Part shown: positions 5,260 through 12,165 of the stretch, piece by piece
How positions within the stretch are numbered: the first letter of the stretch is position 1
Layout: each line of letters begins with the position of its first letter
Assembly (NCBI GenBank): GCA_015492875.1
Contig: WGEI01000095.1
Location: forward strand, 1-12,165
DNA from: Anaerolineae bacterium
GTDB taxonomy: Bacteria; Chloroflexota; Anaerolineae; Aggregatilineales; Phototrophicaceae
Reading direction: 5' to 3'
Length of the DNA stretch: 12,165 nucleotides
Made by a program: the position numbers and the translations under genes
The notes under the pieces: generated by a model
Database searches by the model: none
What the model was told of the DNA's origin: nothing
What the model saw: only the letters and a program-made list of their open reading frames with translations

Positions 5260-7728
5260 ATGTTCAAGAGCTACATCGCTCCCGACGAGCGGCGCGAAGC
5301 CGATCGCAAGTTGCCACGCTTGATGGTGGAAGGGCTACTATTAGGCGGCTCAGGGATGGGCGTGTTGGCGCTCATTTTTGAAATTGCTGCCGACGCCTTC
5401 AGTGTTGCCGCATATCAAACTCTATTGGCCATTTATGGCGCGGCAGGCTATCACGACATCGCCATTATGGCGTTTGTTGTTCTTTCTGTCATGCTTTACT
5501 TTGGGATTGTGCCTGCTTATAAAGCTGGTGCGTATTTGCGCCCCAATGCCGGCGGTAGCGGTCCACTGGTAGAGGCAATAGGCCCAGTACGGCTACGTTT
5601 CCTGTCGTGGGCTGGTGCAAGTCTCTTTTTCATTGACGCGATTTTGACCATTATCATCAGCTCCATTTCTGCGGCTGATGTCACTATGCTCTTCTTGCCA
5701 CAGTTAGCAGACGTACGCATTCTGCTTGCTGAAGTCTATGCGTTTTTCATTATGGCGGTTTTGGTTGCGCTTGGACCAAAGCGTGCTGTGCCGCTTTTCC
5801 TATTGGGCGGTGGGGCGTTCACGATTTTCACCATCTTTTCTTTGGCTTTTGTTGGTGTAAACGCTGCTTTACATCCCGAATGGGCTATTTTGACAAATGG
5901 TATCGTGCACAAATTGGAAGTGACAGGTGTTGCTGAGCACGTGGTGCGGGTGCAACAGGACATTGGCGCGTTATCGTTGGCGACAATGATTGGTCTATTT
6001 TTCCGCTCAATGAGTAGCGCTATGTTGGGTTTCTCGGGCTATGAAGTCATTCCCGCTAGTGGTAAACATGCCGCCCGCCCCAAGTGGAAAGTCATCAACA
6101 CGGCATTAGTTATTGCGGCTATCTTCCTAATTGGTACGGGCATCTTTCAGCTATTTGCGGCCAAAGCATGGAATATCCCCGCCACCGAAGGTTACAGTAC
6201 CTTGCTCATAGAGTATGAGATTGTCGCTGCGCAAACATTGGGCAACGGCATTGATATGGAAAACCTTGAGGCAGAAGTTGCGGAAGTTGCTACTTTCCCC
6301 CGCATTCGGGAAGAAGCCCTTGACTTCCTTGAACGCCAGATGGAGGAGGGCATTATCCCCCGCTTAGAAGGAGAAGAACTAGAGGCCAAAATTAACGAGT
6401 TGGCTCGCTCTGTCGCTCTCGCAGAAGTTGTAGAACGCTCACTTCAAGGCACAGGCGGGCAGGTTCTCCTAATTGTGGCTGGCGCGCTCTTGGCCATTAT
6501 CTTGCTACTAGCACAGGGTGGCGGCTATGTTGGTGGCGCTGCCGTGGCGGCTAATGCAGCACGGCTTGGGCGTTTGCCCAGCTTTTTTAAGGATGATCGC
6601 ATTGGCATCGCGGTGATTTGGGGTATTGCGGCTATGCTCATCCCCATCATCCGTGAAGTGGTTGTGGTGGAATCTTACTACGCCTTTGGCTTTGTCAGTG
6701 CTTTCGTTATCACTAGCACCACAGTGTACTTTGTGCGTAAGGATGCACTGAAAGAGCGTGGGATTAAACCCGGCTCACCAGAGGCGCGCTCCCTCCGCTT
6801 TGCTGGCTTGCGGGGTATGATCGCCAGCTACATCATGGCTATTGTCCTCATTACCCAGAAAACTGAAGCGCTGTTGCCGATTACCATTGCCGCAGCTTTA
6901 ATCACGGCAGCGCAGATTTACATTTCTCGCGGCGGCTGGCGTTTGCGTTCTGAGGAAGAAATTGCTATCAAGCCTGTACCCGGCAAGATGCCATCTTATG
7001 TCTGTGGCTGGCAGCGTGCTCTTGATGAAGCTCGCCAACGTGGTGTTGCAGACGCTGTGAACGAATTGATTGATCACGAGAAAATGGTCAAGTTTAATGT
7101 TGAACCTCAGCGTATACGCCGCTTAGTGATGTATTTGCATAACATTTCGCCAGAATATATGTATCGCAATGACCTCAACAGCCACCATGACCATGAGCAC
7201 GCCCCAGAGCCAAGTTTAGAGCTTGAAGCAGCCTATATGGACGCCTATAACCGCAAACAAGAGTTGCTAGATGAAATCGAGTTCTACTCTCACTATGGCA
7301 TCTTCACCTTTGTCGATAAGTATTATCACAACTGGGTAAATACAGAAACGGGGCGCGATGCCACAGTGGTGCAACGGGCGATGTTGGGCATTCTCTTCCC
7401 CTTAACGGACCCGGAGGAAATTTGGCGGCAATACCGTGAGTATCGTTGGATGAAGCAGCCTGAACCAATCTGGCAGTTTGCTCGTGAGCGTTATCGCTGG
7501 GCGAAAGACCAATGGCCAAACCTGAGCGACCGTATCACCACAATCTGGACTTTGCAAGATTTGGGGCTGGTTGATAAAGACTTAGACATCAAAATGGTCA
7601 TTTCCGTCAGTGCCGCTAACGATTTACGCGAAGTGGGTATTCATATGAAAACAAGTGGTCAGGAAGACATTGATGTGCGAGAAGTGCCTTCAACGAAACA
7701 AGATGACGATGATAGTGACGAGGTGTAA
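5260..7728 (+). CDS. APC-superfamily transporter with external insertion and long cytoplasmic tail
   Basis: An 822-residue membrane protein. I count twelve helices (about 21-40, 66-86, 113-137, 151-171, 176-199, 235-258, 281-300, 400-418, 446-464, 471-491, 514-532, 536-556). Helix 1 has GGSGMG and helix 6 has GFSGYE, at the unwound positions typical of amino acid/polyamine/cation (APC) carriers. The ARLGRLPSFF loop after helix 8 recalls the RLA..L..D.FLP loop of KimA-like permeases. Most APC carriers are 400-600 residues. The excess here is a charged insertion at about 303-398, predicted outside, and a soluble C-terminal region (557-822) that I do not recognise. The tail contains a histidine-rich HHDHEH (642-647) and an acidic end. 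The substrate is unknown; an amino acid or potassium is possible. The start ATG has AAAGG 10 nt upstream. The upstream structured leader may regulate it. Confidence 0.7.
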   Translation: MFKSYIAPDERREADRKLPRLMVEGLLLGGSGMGVLALIFEIAADAFSVAAYQTLLAIYGAAGYHDIAIMAFVVLSVMLYFGIVPAYKAGAYLRPNAGGSGPLVEAIGPVRLRFLSWAGASLFFIDAILTIIISSISAADVTMLFLPQLADVRILLAEVYAFFIMAVLVALGPKRAVPLFLLGGGAFTIFTIFSLAFVGVNAALHPEWAILTNGIVHKLEVTGVAEHVVRVQQDIGALSLATMIGLFFRSMSSAMLGFSGYEVIPASGKHAARPKWKVINTALVIAAIFLIGTGIFQLFAAKAWNIPATEGYSTLLIEYEIVAAQTLGNGIDMENLEAEVAEVATFPRIREEALDFLERQMEEGIIPRLEGEELEAKINELARSVALAEVVERSLQGTGGQVLLIVAGALLAIILLLAQGGGYVGGAAVAANAARLGRLPSFFKDDRIGIAVIWGIAAMLIPIIREVVVVESYYAFGFVSAFVITSTTVYFVRKDALKERGIKPGSPEARSLRFAGLRGMIASYIMAIVLITQKTEALLPITIAAALITAAQIYISRGGWRLRSEEEIAIKPVPGKMPSYVCGWQRALDEARQRGVADAVNELIDHEKMVKFNVEPQRIRRLVMYLHNISPEYMYRNDLNSHHDHEHAPEPSLELEAAYMDAYNRKQELLDEIEFYSHYGIFTFVDKYYHNWVNTETGRDATVVQRAMLGILFPLTDPEEIWRQYREYRWMKQPEPIWQFARERYRWAKDQWPNLSDRITTIWTLQDLGLVDKDLDIKMVISVSAANDLREVGIHMKTSGQEDIDVREVPSTKQDDDDSDEV

Positions 7729-7731
7729 TCA

Positions 7732-7777
7732 CCCTTAACATTAAGGGGGAGTGTGAAACAGGCACTCCCCGTTTTAA
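7732..7777 (+). terminator. Terminator between convergent transporter and kinase genes
   Basis: GGGGAGTG (7746-7753) pairs with CACTCCCC (7763-7770) around a 9-nt loop, followed by GTTTTAATT. A second, overlapping hairpin pairs CCCTTAA (7732-7738) with TTAAGGG (7741-7747) and shares bases with the first, so only one can form fully at a time. The T-rich side serves the transporter. It lies in the 45-bp gap to the kinase stop codon and may also slow minus-strand transcripts. Confidence 0.75.
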
Positions 7778-9816
7778 TTATCTACAGGCAATGTGACGTA
7801 AAATGTAGACCCCTCTCCTAAGCGGCTTTCTAAGCCGATTTTCCCCTGATGAGATTCTACCAGTTTTTTCACAATGGCAAGGCCTAGCCCCGTGCCTTCG
7901 ATGCTGTCCGTTTCTGGCCTGCGAACCCGGTAAAAACGATCGAAAATATGGGTTTGATCTTCCGGGCTAATACCTAAGCCGTTATCTTTCACTTCCACCC
8001 TCACCATCATGCCCCGCAATTCAGCTGCCACTGTGACGTGCCCTTCAGGTGGCGTATATTTGATAGCGTTGCTCAATAGATTGGTAAAAATTTGACGCAG
8101 CTTACCCCGTTCCCCTCGCACAGGTGGTAAATCAGTGGGCACTCGAACCTCTAATGTCATTTGCTTATTTTCTGCACTACCCTTCACAATCTCAACGCAG
8201 CTTTGAATAACTTCGTAAATAGGCACAGGGGCAAATTGTATATTCTCGCCGCTTTCGATACGTGCCAAGTCTAGCAAGTCATCAATCAGTTGCCGCATGT
8301 TCTGTACAGATTGGTTTAACATGCCCATGAAACTTGTTGAGCGCTCATCGAATTCATTGAACATTTGCAACAAGTCTAAATAGCCAGACATGACACTGAG
8401 TGGCTGTTTCAGGTCATGCGATACAGTGTCAATCAGCTCGTTTTTAAGCGCGTCCATCTCCTTGAATGGTGTGATGTCCTGTAAAACGATGATCCACCCT
8501 ATGTTTTCCTGTGGCGTCGCGCTGGCGTGGTAAACTCGTTTGTTAGGTAGTTCGATTTCACCAATGATGCGTTCATTGGCTTCAACTGCGCGCTGGAAAA
8601 ATTTATTTATCCCTGTATGAGTGATAATATCTGAAAATGTTTGACCAATGCCGCCATCTGGCCCCAAACGTAATACTGACCGCGCCACGTCATTGCTCAA
8701 GGTAATACGTCTTTCTTCATCAATCACTAAAACAATATCGGCAATATTGCGCAAAATTTGAGCGAGTTTAATGCGCTCTTGAACGGTTTCGGTGAATAAG
8801 CGCGCATTATCAATAGCCACGCCCGCCCTTGTCGCCAACTTTTCTACAAAAGTTTGATGTTCATCCGTAAAGCCATTGAGCTTGTAGCTTTCTAAAGAAA
8901 TAATTGCAACCACGCGATTCTCTCGCATTACAGGCACTGATAGATGGGATTTTACATTGGGGTCTAGAGGGATATAGTTTGGGTCTATAGTGACATCGGG
9001 GATATTTTCCGCTAGGCCACTTCTAGCGACACGGTGCGCAATCCCCTCTCCATATTCACGGCGCAACAACGCTCTTTGTTCTGCGGTTGAAGTATATCCA
9101 TAGTCAACCGCTACCTGTAAGTTATTGCTAGCCGCGTCATATAGCGCCAATGAAGCGACATGCGCATTCGTGAACCTCAGCGCCCAATCGAGCGTCATCG
9201 TAAAAACCGTGTCGAGCGCCATCGTATCATTAAGTTCTTCATCGATACGATGCATGATGTTCATTTCTTCTAGCGTAGCGTTCAACCGAGTGATTGTCTC
9301 GCTATGGGTACGTGCGTTATAGATAGCGCTACACAAGCAAGGGATAATGGCTTTCAATATCCCCTGCATTTCATCAGATGTCGATTCTGCCCCCACATCA
9401 ATGATCAATAGCCCTAGTAATTGTTCATCGATGAGTAGCGGCACAAAATATAAATGTTCTGCCTTTAATAGCCTTGATAGCTCACCTAAACGAGTATTGG
9501 TATCAGGATATTCATCAAGACGAACAATCTGCCCCTGCATTAATGGATATAGCGTGCTTTCAGAAGTAATCCCCTGTAAGCTGATGAAGGTTTTTTCCAG
9601 CGCTTCTTGTGCTTCTGGCAATACTCTTGAGGTTGCACCATAGATAAGCCCGCTAGATTCGTCGTTGAGCGCGAAGATAACCGCGCGGTTACATGACGAA
9701 ATCGCACACACAACCTCAACTATTTTCGCCAGCATTTCATCCCAAGATAAAATTTTGCTGAGCGCCTGTATGGTCGTATGAATGGCGTTAAGATGTTGTT
9801 GTGCATCATCAACCAT
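7774..9816 (-). CDS. Soluble GAF-GAF-PAS sensor histidine kinase
   Basis: I start this 680-residue kinase at the ATG at 9816, because AAGGAAG lies 9 nt upstream. An in-frame GTG at 9888 would add 24 residues but has no ribosome site. Order of domains: GAF (about 20-175), GAF (about 195-345), PAS (about 353-455), HisKA with H467 in VSHDLKQPL, and HATPase with N583 in NLLSNAIKYT, DNGLGI (611-616), FDRFYR (625-630) and GTGLGL (641-646). All catalytic motifs are intact. No membrane helix is seen, so it senses in the cytoplasm. Four cysteines (C37, C42, C160, C162) cluster in the first and last helices of GAF 1, with only one elsewhere (C540). That suggests a redox, metal or iron-sulfur sensor, but this is inference. 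No response regulator is in the window, so its partner and targets are unknown. Confidence 0.93.
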   Translation of the reverse strand: MVDDAQQHLNAIHTTIQALSKILSWDEMLAKIVEVVCAISSCNRAVIFALNDESSGLIYGATSRVLPEAQEALEKTFISLQGITSESTLYPLMQGQIVRLDEYPDTNTRLGELSRLLKAEHLYFVPLLIDEQLLGLLIIDVGAESTSDEMQGILKAIIPCLCSAIYNARTHSETITRLNATLEEMNIMHRIDEELNDTMALDTVFTMTLDWALRFTNAHVASLALYDAASNNLQVAVDYGYTSTAEQRALLRREYGEGIAHRVARSGLAENIPDVTIDPNYIPLDPNVKSHLSVPVMRENRVVAIISLESYKLNGFTDEHQTFVEKLATRAGVAIDNARLFTETVQERIKLAQILRNIADIVLVIDEERRITLSNDVARSVLRLGPDGGIGQTFSDIITHTGINKFFQRAVEANERIIGEIELPNKRVYHASATPQENIGWIIVLQDITPFKEMDALKNELIDTVSHDLKQPLSVMSGYLDLLQMFNEFDERSTSFMGMLNQSVQNMRQLIDDLLDLARIESGENIQFAPVPIYEVIQSCVEIVKGSAENKQMTLEVRVPTDLPPVRGERGKLRQIFTNLLSNAIKYTPPEGHVTVAAELRGMMVRVEVKDNGLGISPEDQTHIFDRFYRVRRPETDSIEGTGLGLAIVKKLVESHQGKIGLESRLGEGSTFYVTLPVDN

Positions 9817-9825
9817 CGACTGATT

Positions 9826-9832
9826 CTTCCTT
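9826..9832 (-). promoter_or_regulatory. Ribosome binding site deciding the kinase start
   Basis: AAGGAAG on the minus strand, 9 nt before the ATG at 9816. It is the only good Shine-Dalgarno match near the 5' end of the kinase and is why the upstream GTG (9888) was not chosen. Confidence 0.6.
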
Positions 9833-9923
9833 GTTAAACTGAGGGATTGTGGTTTTTGCTGTTCTGTCAAGAGCTTACTCCATCCCACTTTTATTGTGAT
9901 AGTAGTAGCTTGCTTTAAGATCT

Positions 9924-9929
9924 ATTATA
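9924..9929 (-). promoter_or_regulatory. Possible -10 box for the kinase gene
   Basis: TATAAT on the minus strand, about 108 bases before the chosen kinase start. No clear -35 hexamer lies 16-18 bp upstream, so the promoter would be weak, activator-dependent or of another sigma class. The rest of the gap 9817-10012 shows nothing else convincing. Confidence 0.3.
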
Positions 9930-10012
9930 GCCAACTTCGATTTTTGCGACTGTGCCATACCTGTCATTCTGGTGTATCTCCTAGAGTATAACATGTTCAG
10001 TTTAGCTCATTC

Positions 10013-10041
10013 TTGACACTGCGCAGACCAATGCCTATAAT
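10013..10041 (+). promoter_or_regulatory. Perfect consensus sigma70 promoter for tRNA-Gly
   Basis: TTGACA (10013-10018), a 17-bp spacer, then TATAAT (10036-10041): both hexamers and the spacing match the consensus exactly. Transcription should begin near 10048, six bases before the tRNA. Confidence 0.9.
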
Positions 10042-10053
10042 GTATGACACTTT

Positions 10054-10125
10054 GCGGGTGTAGCTCAGTGGTAGAGCACCTGCTTCCCAAGCAGGGTGTC
10101 ACGGGTTCGAGTCCCGTTACCCGCT
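10054..10125 (+). tRNA. tRNA-Gly (anticodon CCC)
   Basis: A complete cloverleaf. The acceptor stem pairs GCGGGTG (10054-10060) with TACCCGC (10118-10124), with one G-U pair. The D arm carries TAGCTCAGTGGTAGAGCA. The anticodon stem is CCTGC/GCAGG around TTCCCAA, with anticodon CCC at 10086-10088. The T arm is ACGGG-TTCGAGT-CCCGT. The discriminator base is T, as usual for bacterial glycine tRNAs. The CCA end is not encoded and must be added after transcription. This tRNA reads the GGG codon. It has its own promoter and terminator, so it appears to be a single-gene transcript. Confidence 0.97.
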
Positions 10126-10134
10126 CTGCAATGT

Positions 10135-10167
10135 ACCGTCCACTATGAAGGTGGGCGGTTTGTTTTT
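10135..10167 (+). terminator. Terminator of the tRNA-Gly transcript
   Basis: ACCGTCCAC (10135-10143) pairs with GTGGGCGGT (10151-10159), with one G-U pair and a 7-nt loop, followed by TTGTTTTT. It separates the tRNA from the L25 promoter. Confidence 0.85.
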
Positions 10168-10172
10168 CAGAA

Positions 10173-10201
10173 TTGACGTAAGCAACCCTGCGGTTTAGAA
10201 T
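10173..10201 (+). promoter_or_regulatory. Sigma70-type promoter of the L25 gene
   Basis: TTGACG (10173-10178), a 17-bp spacer and TAGAAT (10196-10201). Each hexamer matches the consensus at 5 of 6 bases. It sits directly after the tRNA terminator, so L25 is transcribed independently from about 10208. Confidence 0.75.
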
Positions 10202-10207
10202 GGCACT

Positions 10208-10302
10208 GCTTAGGTGTTGTGTGTTTTTACACCTCACCATTACCTGGAAATCTGAGTCCTCCGGAACAGCCGGGGGTGAATCTTTGCCGAGGAGTTTTTA
10301 AC
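10208..10302 (+). promoter_or_regulatory. Structured 5' leader of L25
   Basis: About 95 nt of untranslated leader. One hairpin pairs AGGTGT (10212-10217) with ACACCT (10229-10234). A second pairs CTCCGG (10259-10264) with CCGGGG (10270-10275) around AACAG. Then comes GGAG (10291-10294), 8 nt before the GTG start. Many ribosomal protein leaders bind their own product; whether this one does is inference. A frame open from 10219 crosses this leader but lacks a ribosome site. Confidence 0.35.
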
Positions 10303-10956
10303 GTGGCTGATGTAGCATTAGAAGCACAAATCCGCACCGTCACCGGCAAAAAGGTTAAGGTGTTGCGCCGTCAAGACCTTATCCCCGGCACGGTCTATGG
10401 CCCTAAAACCAAGCCGCTGTCTGTTCAATTTCAGCGGCGCCCGCTAGAAGTTGCCCTTATGCGCGCAGGCGGTACACAAATTATCGACTTGAATATCGAT
10501 GGTAAGACCTATGCCGCTTTGGCGAAGGACGTGCAGCGCGATGTGCTGCAGGGCAGTATCTTACATGTCGATTGGTATATCATTGATGCCGATACCCCCA
10601 TTCGTGCTGATATTCCCATTCATCTCATTGGCGAAAGCCCGGTGGTTGCTTCACGTCAGGGTGTTTTGATCACTGGCTTGAACTTCCTCTCGGTAGAAAT
10701 TTTGCCGCGCTATCTGGTTGATCAAATCGAAGTTGATATTTCTGTCCTAGATGAAATTGGTAAACAAATTCAGGTATCGGATTTACAACTCGATAACATG
10801 ACCGTCCTCAGCGACGAAAATGAGGTTATCGCTGGTGTGGTATACTCCTCTGCTGCCCGTGCTGAAGAGGCGGAAGAAGCAGAAGCAGAAGAGGCCGCAA
10901 TGCCCAGTGAACCAGAAGTTATCAGTAAGGGCAAGTCCGAAGAAGAGGAAGACTAG
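10303..10956 (+). CDS. rplY: 50S ribosomal protein L25 (TL5/CTC type)
   Basis: A 217-residue two-domain L25 that binds 5S rRNA in the large ribosomal subunit. I start it at the GTG at 10303, 8 nt after a clear GGAG. The N-terminal L25 domain (about 1-90) has the expected opening (RTVTGKKVKVLRRQDLIPGTVYG, residues 10-32), DGKTYAALAKDVQRD and ILHVDWY. The C-terminal TL5-type beta domain (about 95-185) includes PIHLIGESP, SVEILPRYLVDQIEVDIS and VLSDENEVIAGVV. The last 30 or so residues are very acidic (runs of E and A ending SEEEED), a tail common in the long CTC form. The gene stands alone between its own promoter and a terminator. Confidence 0.95.
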   Translation: MADVALEAQIRTVTGKKVKVLRRQDLIPGTVYGPKTKPLSVQFQRRPLEVALMRAGGTQIIDLNIDGKTYAALAKDVQRDVLQGSILHVDWYIIDADTPIRADIPIHLIGESPVVASRQGVLITGLNFLSVEILPRYLVDQIEVDISVLDEIGKQIQVSDLQLDNMTVLSDENEVIAGVVYSSAARAEEAEEAEAEEAAMPSEPEVISKGKSEEEED

Positions 10957-10984
10957 TTTTACATCTTCCTATAATACAGCGAAC

Positions 10985-11016
10985 AAAACAGGCGAGCACT
11001 TAGCCCGCCTGTTTTT
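10985..11016. terminator. Bidirectional terminator between rplY and gyrA
   Basis: AAAACAGGCG (10985-10994) pairs with CGCCTGTTTT (11006-11015). A-runs on one side and T-runs on the other make it work for rplY on the plus strand and for gyrA (stop at 11042) on the minus strand. Confidence 0.88.
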
Positions 11017-11041
11017 GCTTGTGTTTCTGTGCAGGGGTTTT

Positions 11042-12165
11042 TTACGCGCTAGGCACATTGCCGTTACTTTGAGCGGCTTGCTCTTTTTTCTTCTCGACCG
11101 TCTCCTTATTGACGACGGCAATTCCCGCCACAATATCATCTTCATTCAGCGTGATGATGGAAACGCCGCGCGTGCTTCGCCCCGTTTCACGAATTTCGCT
11201 CAGTTGAGTGCGTAATACAACACCGCCCCGGGTGATAACCAAAATTTCGTCGTTTTCGTTGATACAACGCATTGCCACAATGGGGCCTGTTTGCTCATAA
11301 TGGGTGAGTGTGCGCGCGCCATAGCCATACCGTGACTGGCGCGAGTAGTGCTCAAGGAGCGTTCGCTTGCCATAGCCATTGGCGGTCACAATCAGCACAT
11401 GGGTATGCTGTGGCCCAATAATATCCATCCCCGCGAGGCGGTCCCCTCCGTAAAATTTCATCGCATTAACGCCCGCTGCAGGCCGCCCCATAACCCGAAC
11501 TTCGCTCTCATGAAAGCGGATACTTTGCCCATGTTCTGTGACTAAAATAATATCTTGGTCTCCATTGGTGAGTTTGACCCATCCCAACTCGTCGCCTTCG
11601 TTTAAGCCCATGGCGATTAAACCGCTTGGGCGAACATCGACAAACTCATGGAGATGCACACGCTTAACCCGTCCTTGACGTGTGGCCATGATGAAATAGG
11701 CTTCTTCAACATCAAATGAGGAGACGGGCAAAACGGCTGTAATGCGTTCATCATCATCCAATGGCAAAATGGTATGGATGAGCGCCCCTCGTGCCGCGCG
11801 GCTACTCTCATGAATATGGTAAACTTTGCGCGCGTATACCCTCCCACGGTCGCTGAAGAAGAGCACCGTGTCTAATGTGCTGGCCGCAAACATATCTTGC
11901 AGCGCGTCTTCTTCCCGTGTTTGCATGCCAATGACACCCTTGCCGCCGCGATGCTGAGCGCGATAGGCCGCCGCCGGCACGCGCTTAATGTAGCCGTTGA
12001 CCGTTAGTGAAATGACGACATCCTCTTCACGGACAAGGTCGGCTTCATCAAAATCGGCATGTCCATATTCAATTTGTGTGCGGCGTTCATCACCATATTT
12101 ATCGGTGACTTCGTTTACATCATCACGGATGAGTTCCAGAATTTTTTGCGGTGATGCTAGTAAAT
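11042..12165 (-). CDS. gyrA: DNA gyrase subunit A, C-terminal part
   Basis: The last 373 codons of gyrA; the gene continues beyond the right edge. The visible part begins in the end of the breakage-reunion domain (LLASPQKILELIRDDV, then KYGDERRTQIEYG) and passes to EEDVVISLTVNGYIKRVP, the first strand of the DNA-wrapping C-terminal beta-pinwheel. The GyrA box follows as QHRGGKG (11956-11936), then GMQTREED. Repeated blade motifs follow (FFSDRGRVYARKVYHI, MATRQGRVKRVHLHEF, VTEHGQSIRF, VTANGYGKRTLLEHY, ITRGGVVLRTQLSEI). A charged tail ends it. A GyrA box points to gyrase rather than topoisomerase IV, even though its second residue is His instead of Arg/Lys. The active-site tyrosine and quinolone-resistance region are outside the window. 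Confidence 0.97.
   Translation of the reverse strand, partial: LLASPQKILELIRDDVNEVTDKYGDERRTQIEYGHADFDEADLVREEDVVISLTVNGYIKRVPAAAYRAQHRGGKGVIGMQTREEDALQDMFAASTLDTVLFFSDRGRVYARKVYHIHESSRAARGALIHTILPLDDDERITAVLPVSSFDVEEAYFIMATRQGRVKRVHLHEFVDVRPSGLIAMGLNEGDELGWVKLTNGDQDIILVTEHGQSIRFHESEVRVMGRPAAGVNAMKFYGGDRLAGMDIIGPQHTHVLIVTANGYGKRTLLEHYSRQSRYGYGARTLTHYEQTGPIVAMRCINENDEILVITRGGVVLRTQLSEIRETGRSTRGVSIITLNEDDIVAGIAVVNKETVEKKKEQAAQSNGNVPSA

Noticed and set aside
9865..9870. Perfect TTGACA on the minus strand near the kinase start
   Set aside because: No -10 hexamer lies at a workable distance downstream.
10007..10240. 77-codon minus-strand frame containing TGLEPVTPCLGSRCSTTELHP
   Set aside because: It is the antisense of the tRNA-Gly gene. 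This peptide is a well-known false protein call made from tRNA antisense strands.
10219..10302. Upstream extension of L25 by 28 codons
   Set aside because: The GTG at 10303 has a clear GGAG at 8 nt and matches the normal L25 N-terminus. The extension crosses the hairpins of the leader.

Overview
The window comes from a bacterial chromosome of intermediate GC content. All protein genes are intact apart from two cut by the window edges. I see no insertion sequence, phage gene, CRISPR array or rRNA. Family content (membrane-anchored SGNH hydrolase, soluble GAF-GAF-PAS kinase, two-domain L25 with acidic tail, branched acyl-CoA carboxylase operon) would suit a Chloroflexota-like heterotroph. That is a guess from gene style, not a phylogenetic result.

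Region 1 (1-4803, minus strand) is one tightly packed operon, with gaps of 17, 18 and 5 bp. In transcription order it encodes an acyl-CoA carboxylase beta subunit, a five-helix membrane protein with an external SGNH/GDSL hydrolase domain, an acyl-CoA dehydrogenase, and the start of an AtuA-like (DUF1446) protein. The carboxylase, dehydrogenase and AtuA combination is typical of leucine/isovalerate or acyclic-terpene (citronellyl/geranyl-CoA) breakdown. A good sigma70-type promoter (4775-4803) is followed by a perfect 16-bp palindrome just before the first start codon, so local repressor control is likely. No biotin-carboxylase (alpha) subunit is present in the window.

Region 2 (4804-5259) is intergenic but structured. 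Several perfect long-range helices followed by a strong rho-independent terminator (5109-5136) read on the plus strand, towards the transporter gene. This is either a small RNA gene or an attenuator/riboswitch-type leader, and it matches no class I can recognise.

Region 3 (5260-9816) holds a large APC-superfamily transporter (+) with an unusual external insertion and a 260-residue cytoplasmic tail. It converges on a soluble hybrid-sensor histidine kinase (-) with a terminator between them.

Region 4 (10013-12165) is housekeeping. A tRNA-Gly(CCC) has a perfect consensus promoter and its own terminator. Ribosomal protein L25 follows with its own promoter and a structured leader. A bidirectional terminator separates it from the convergent 3' part of gyrA.
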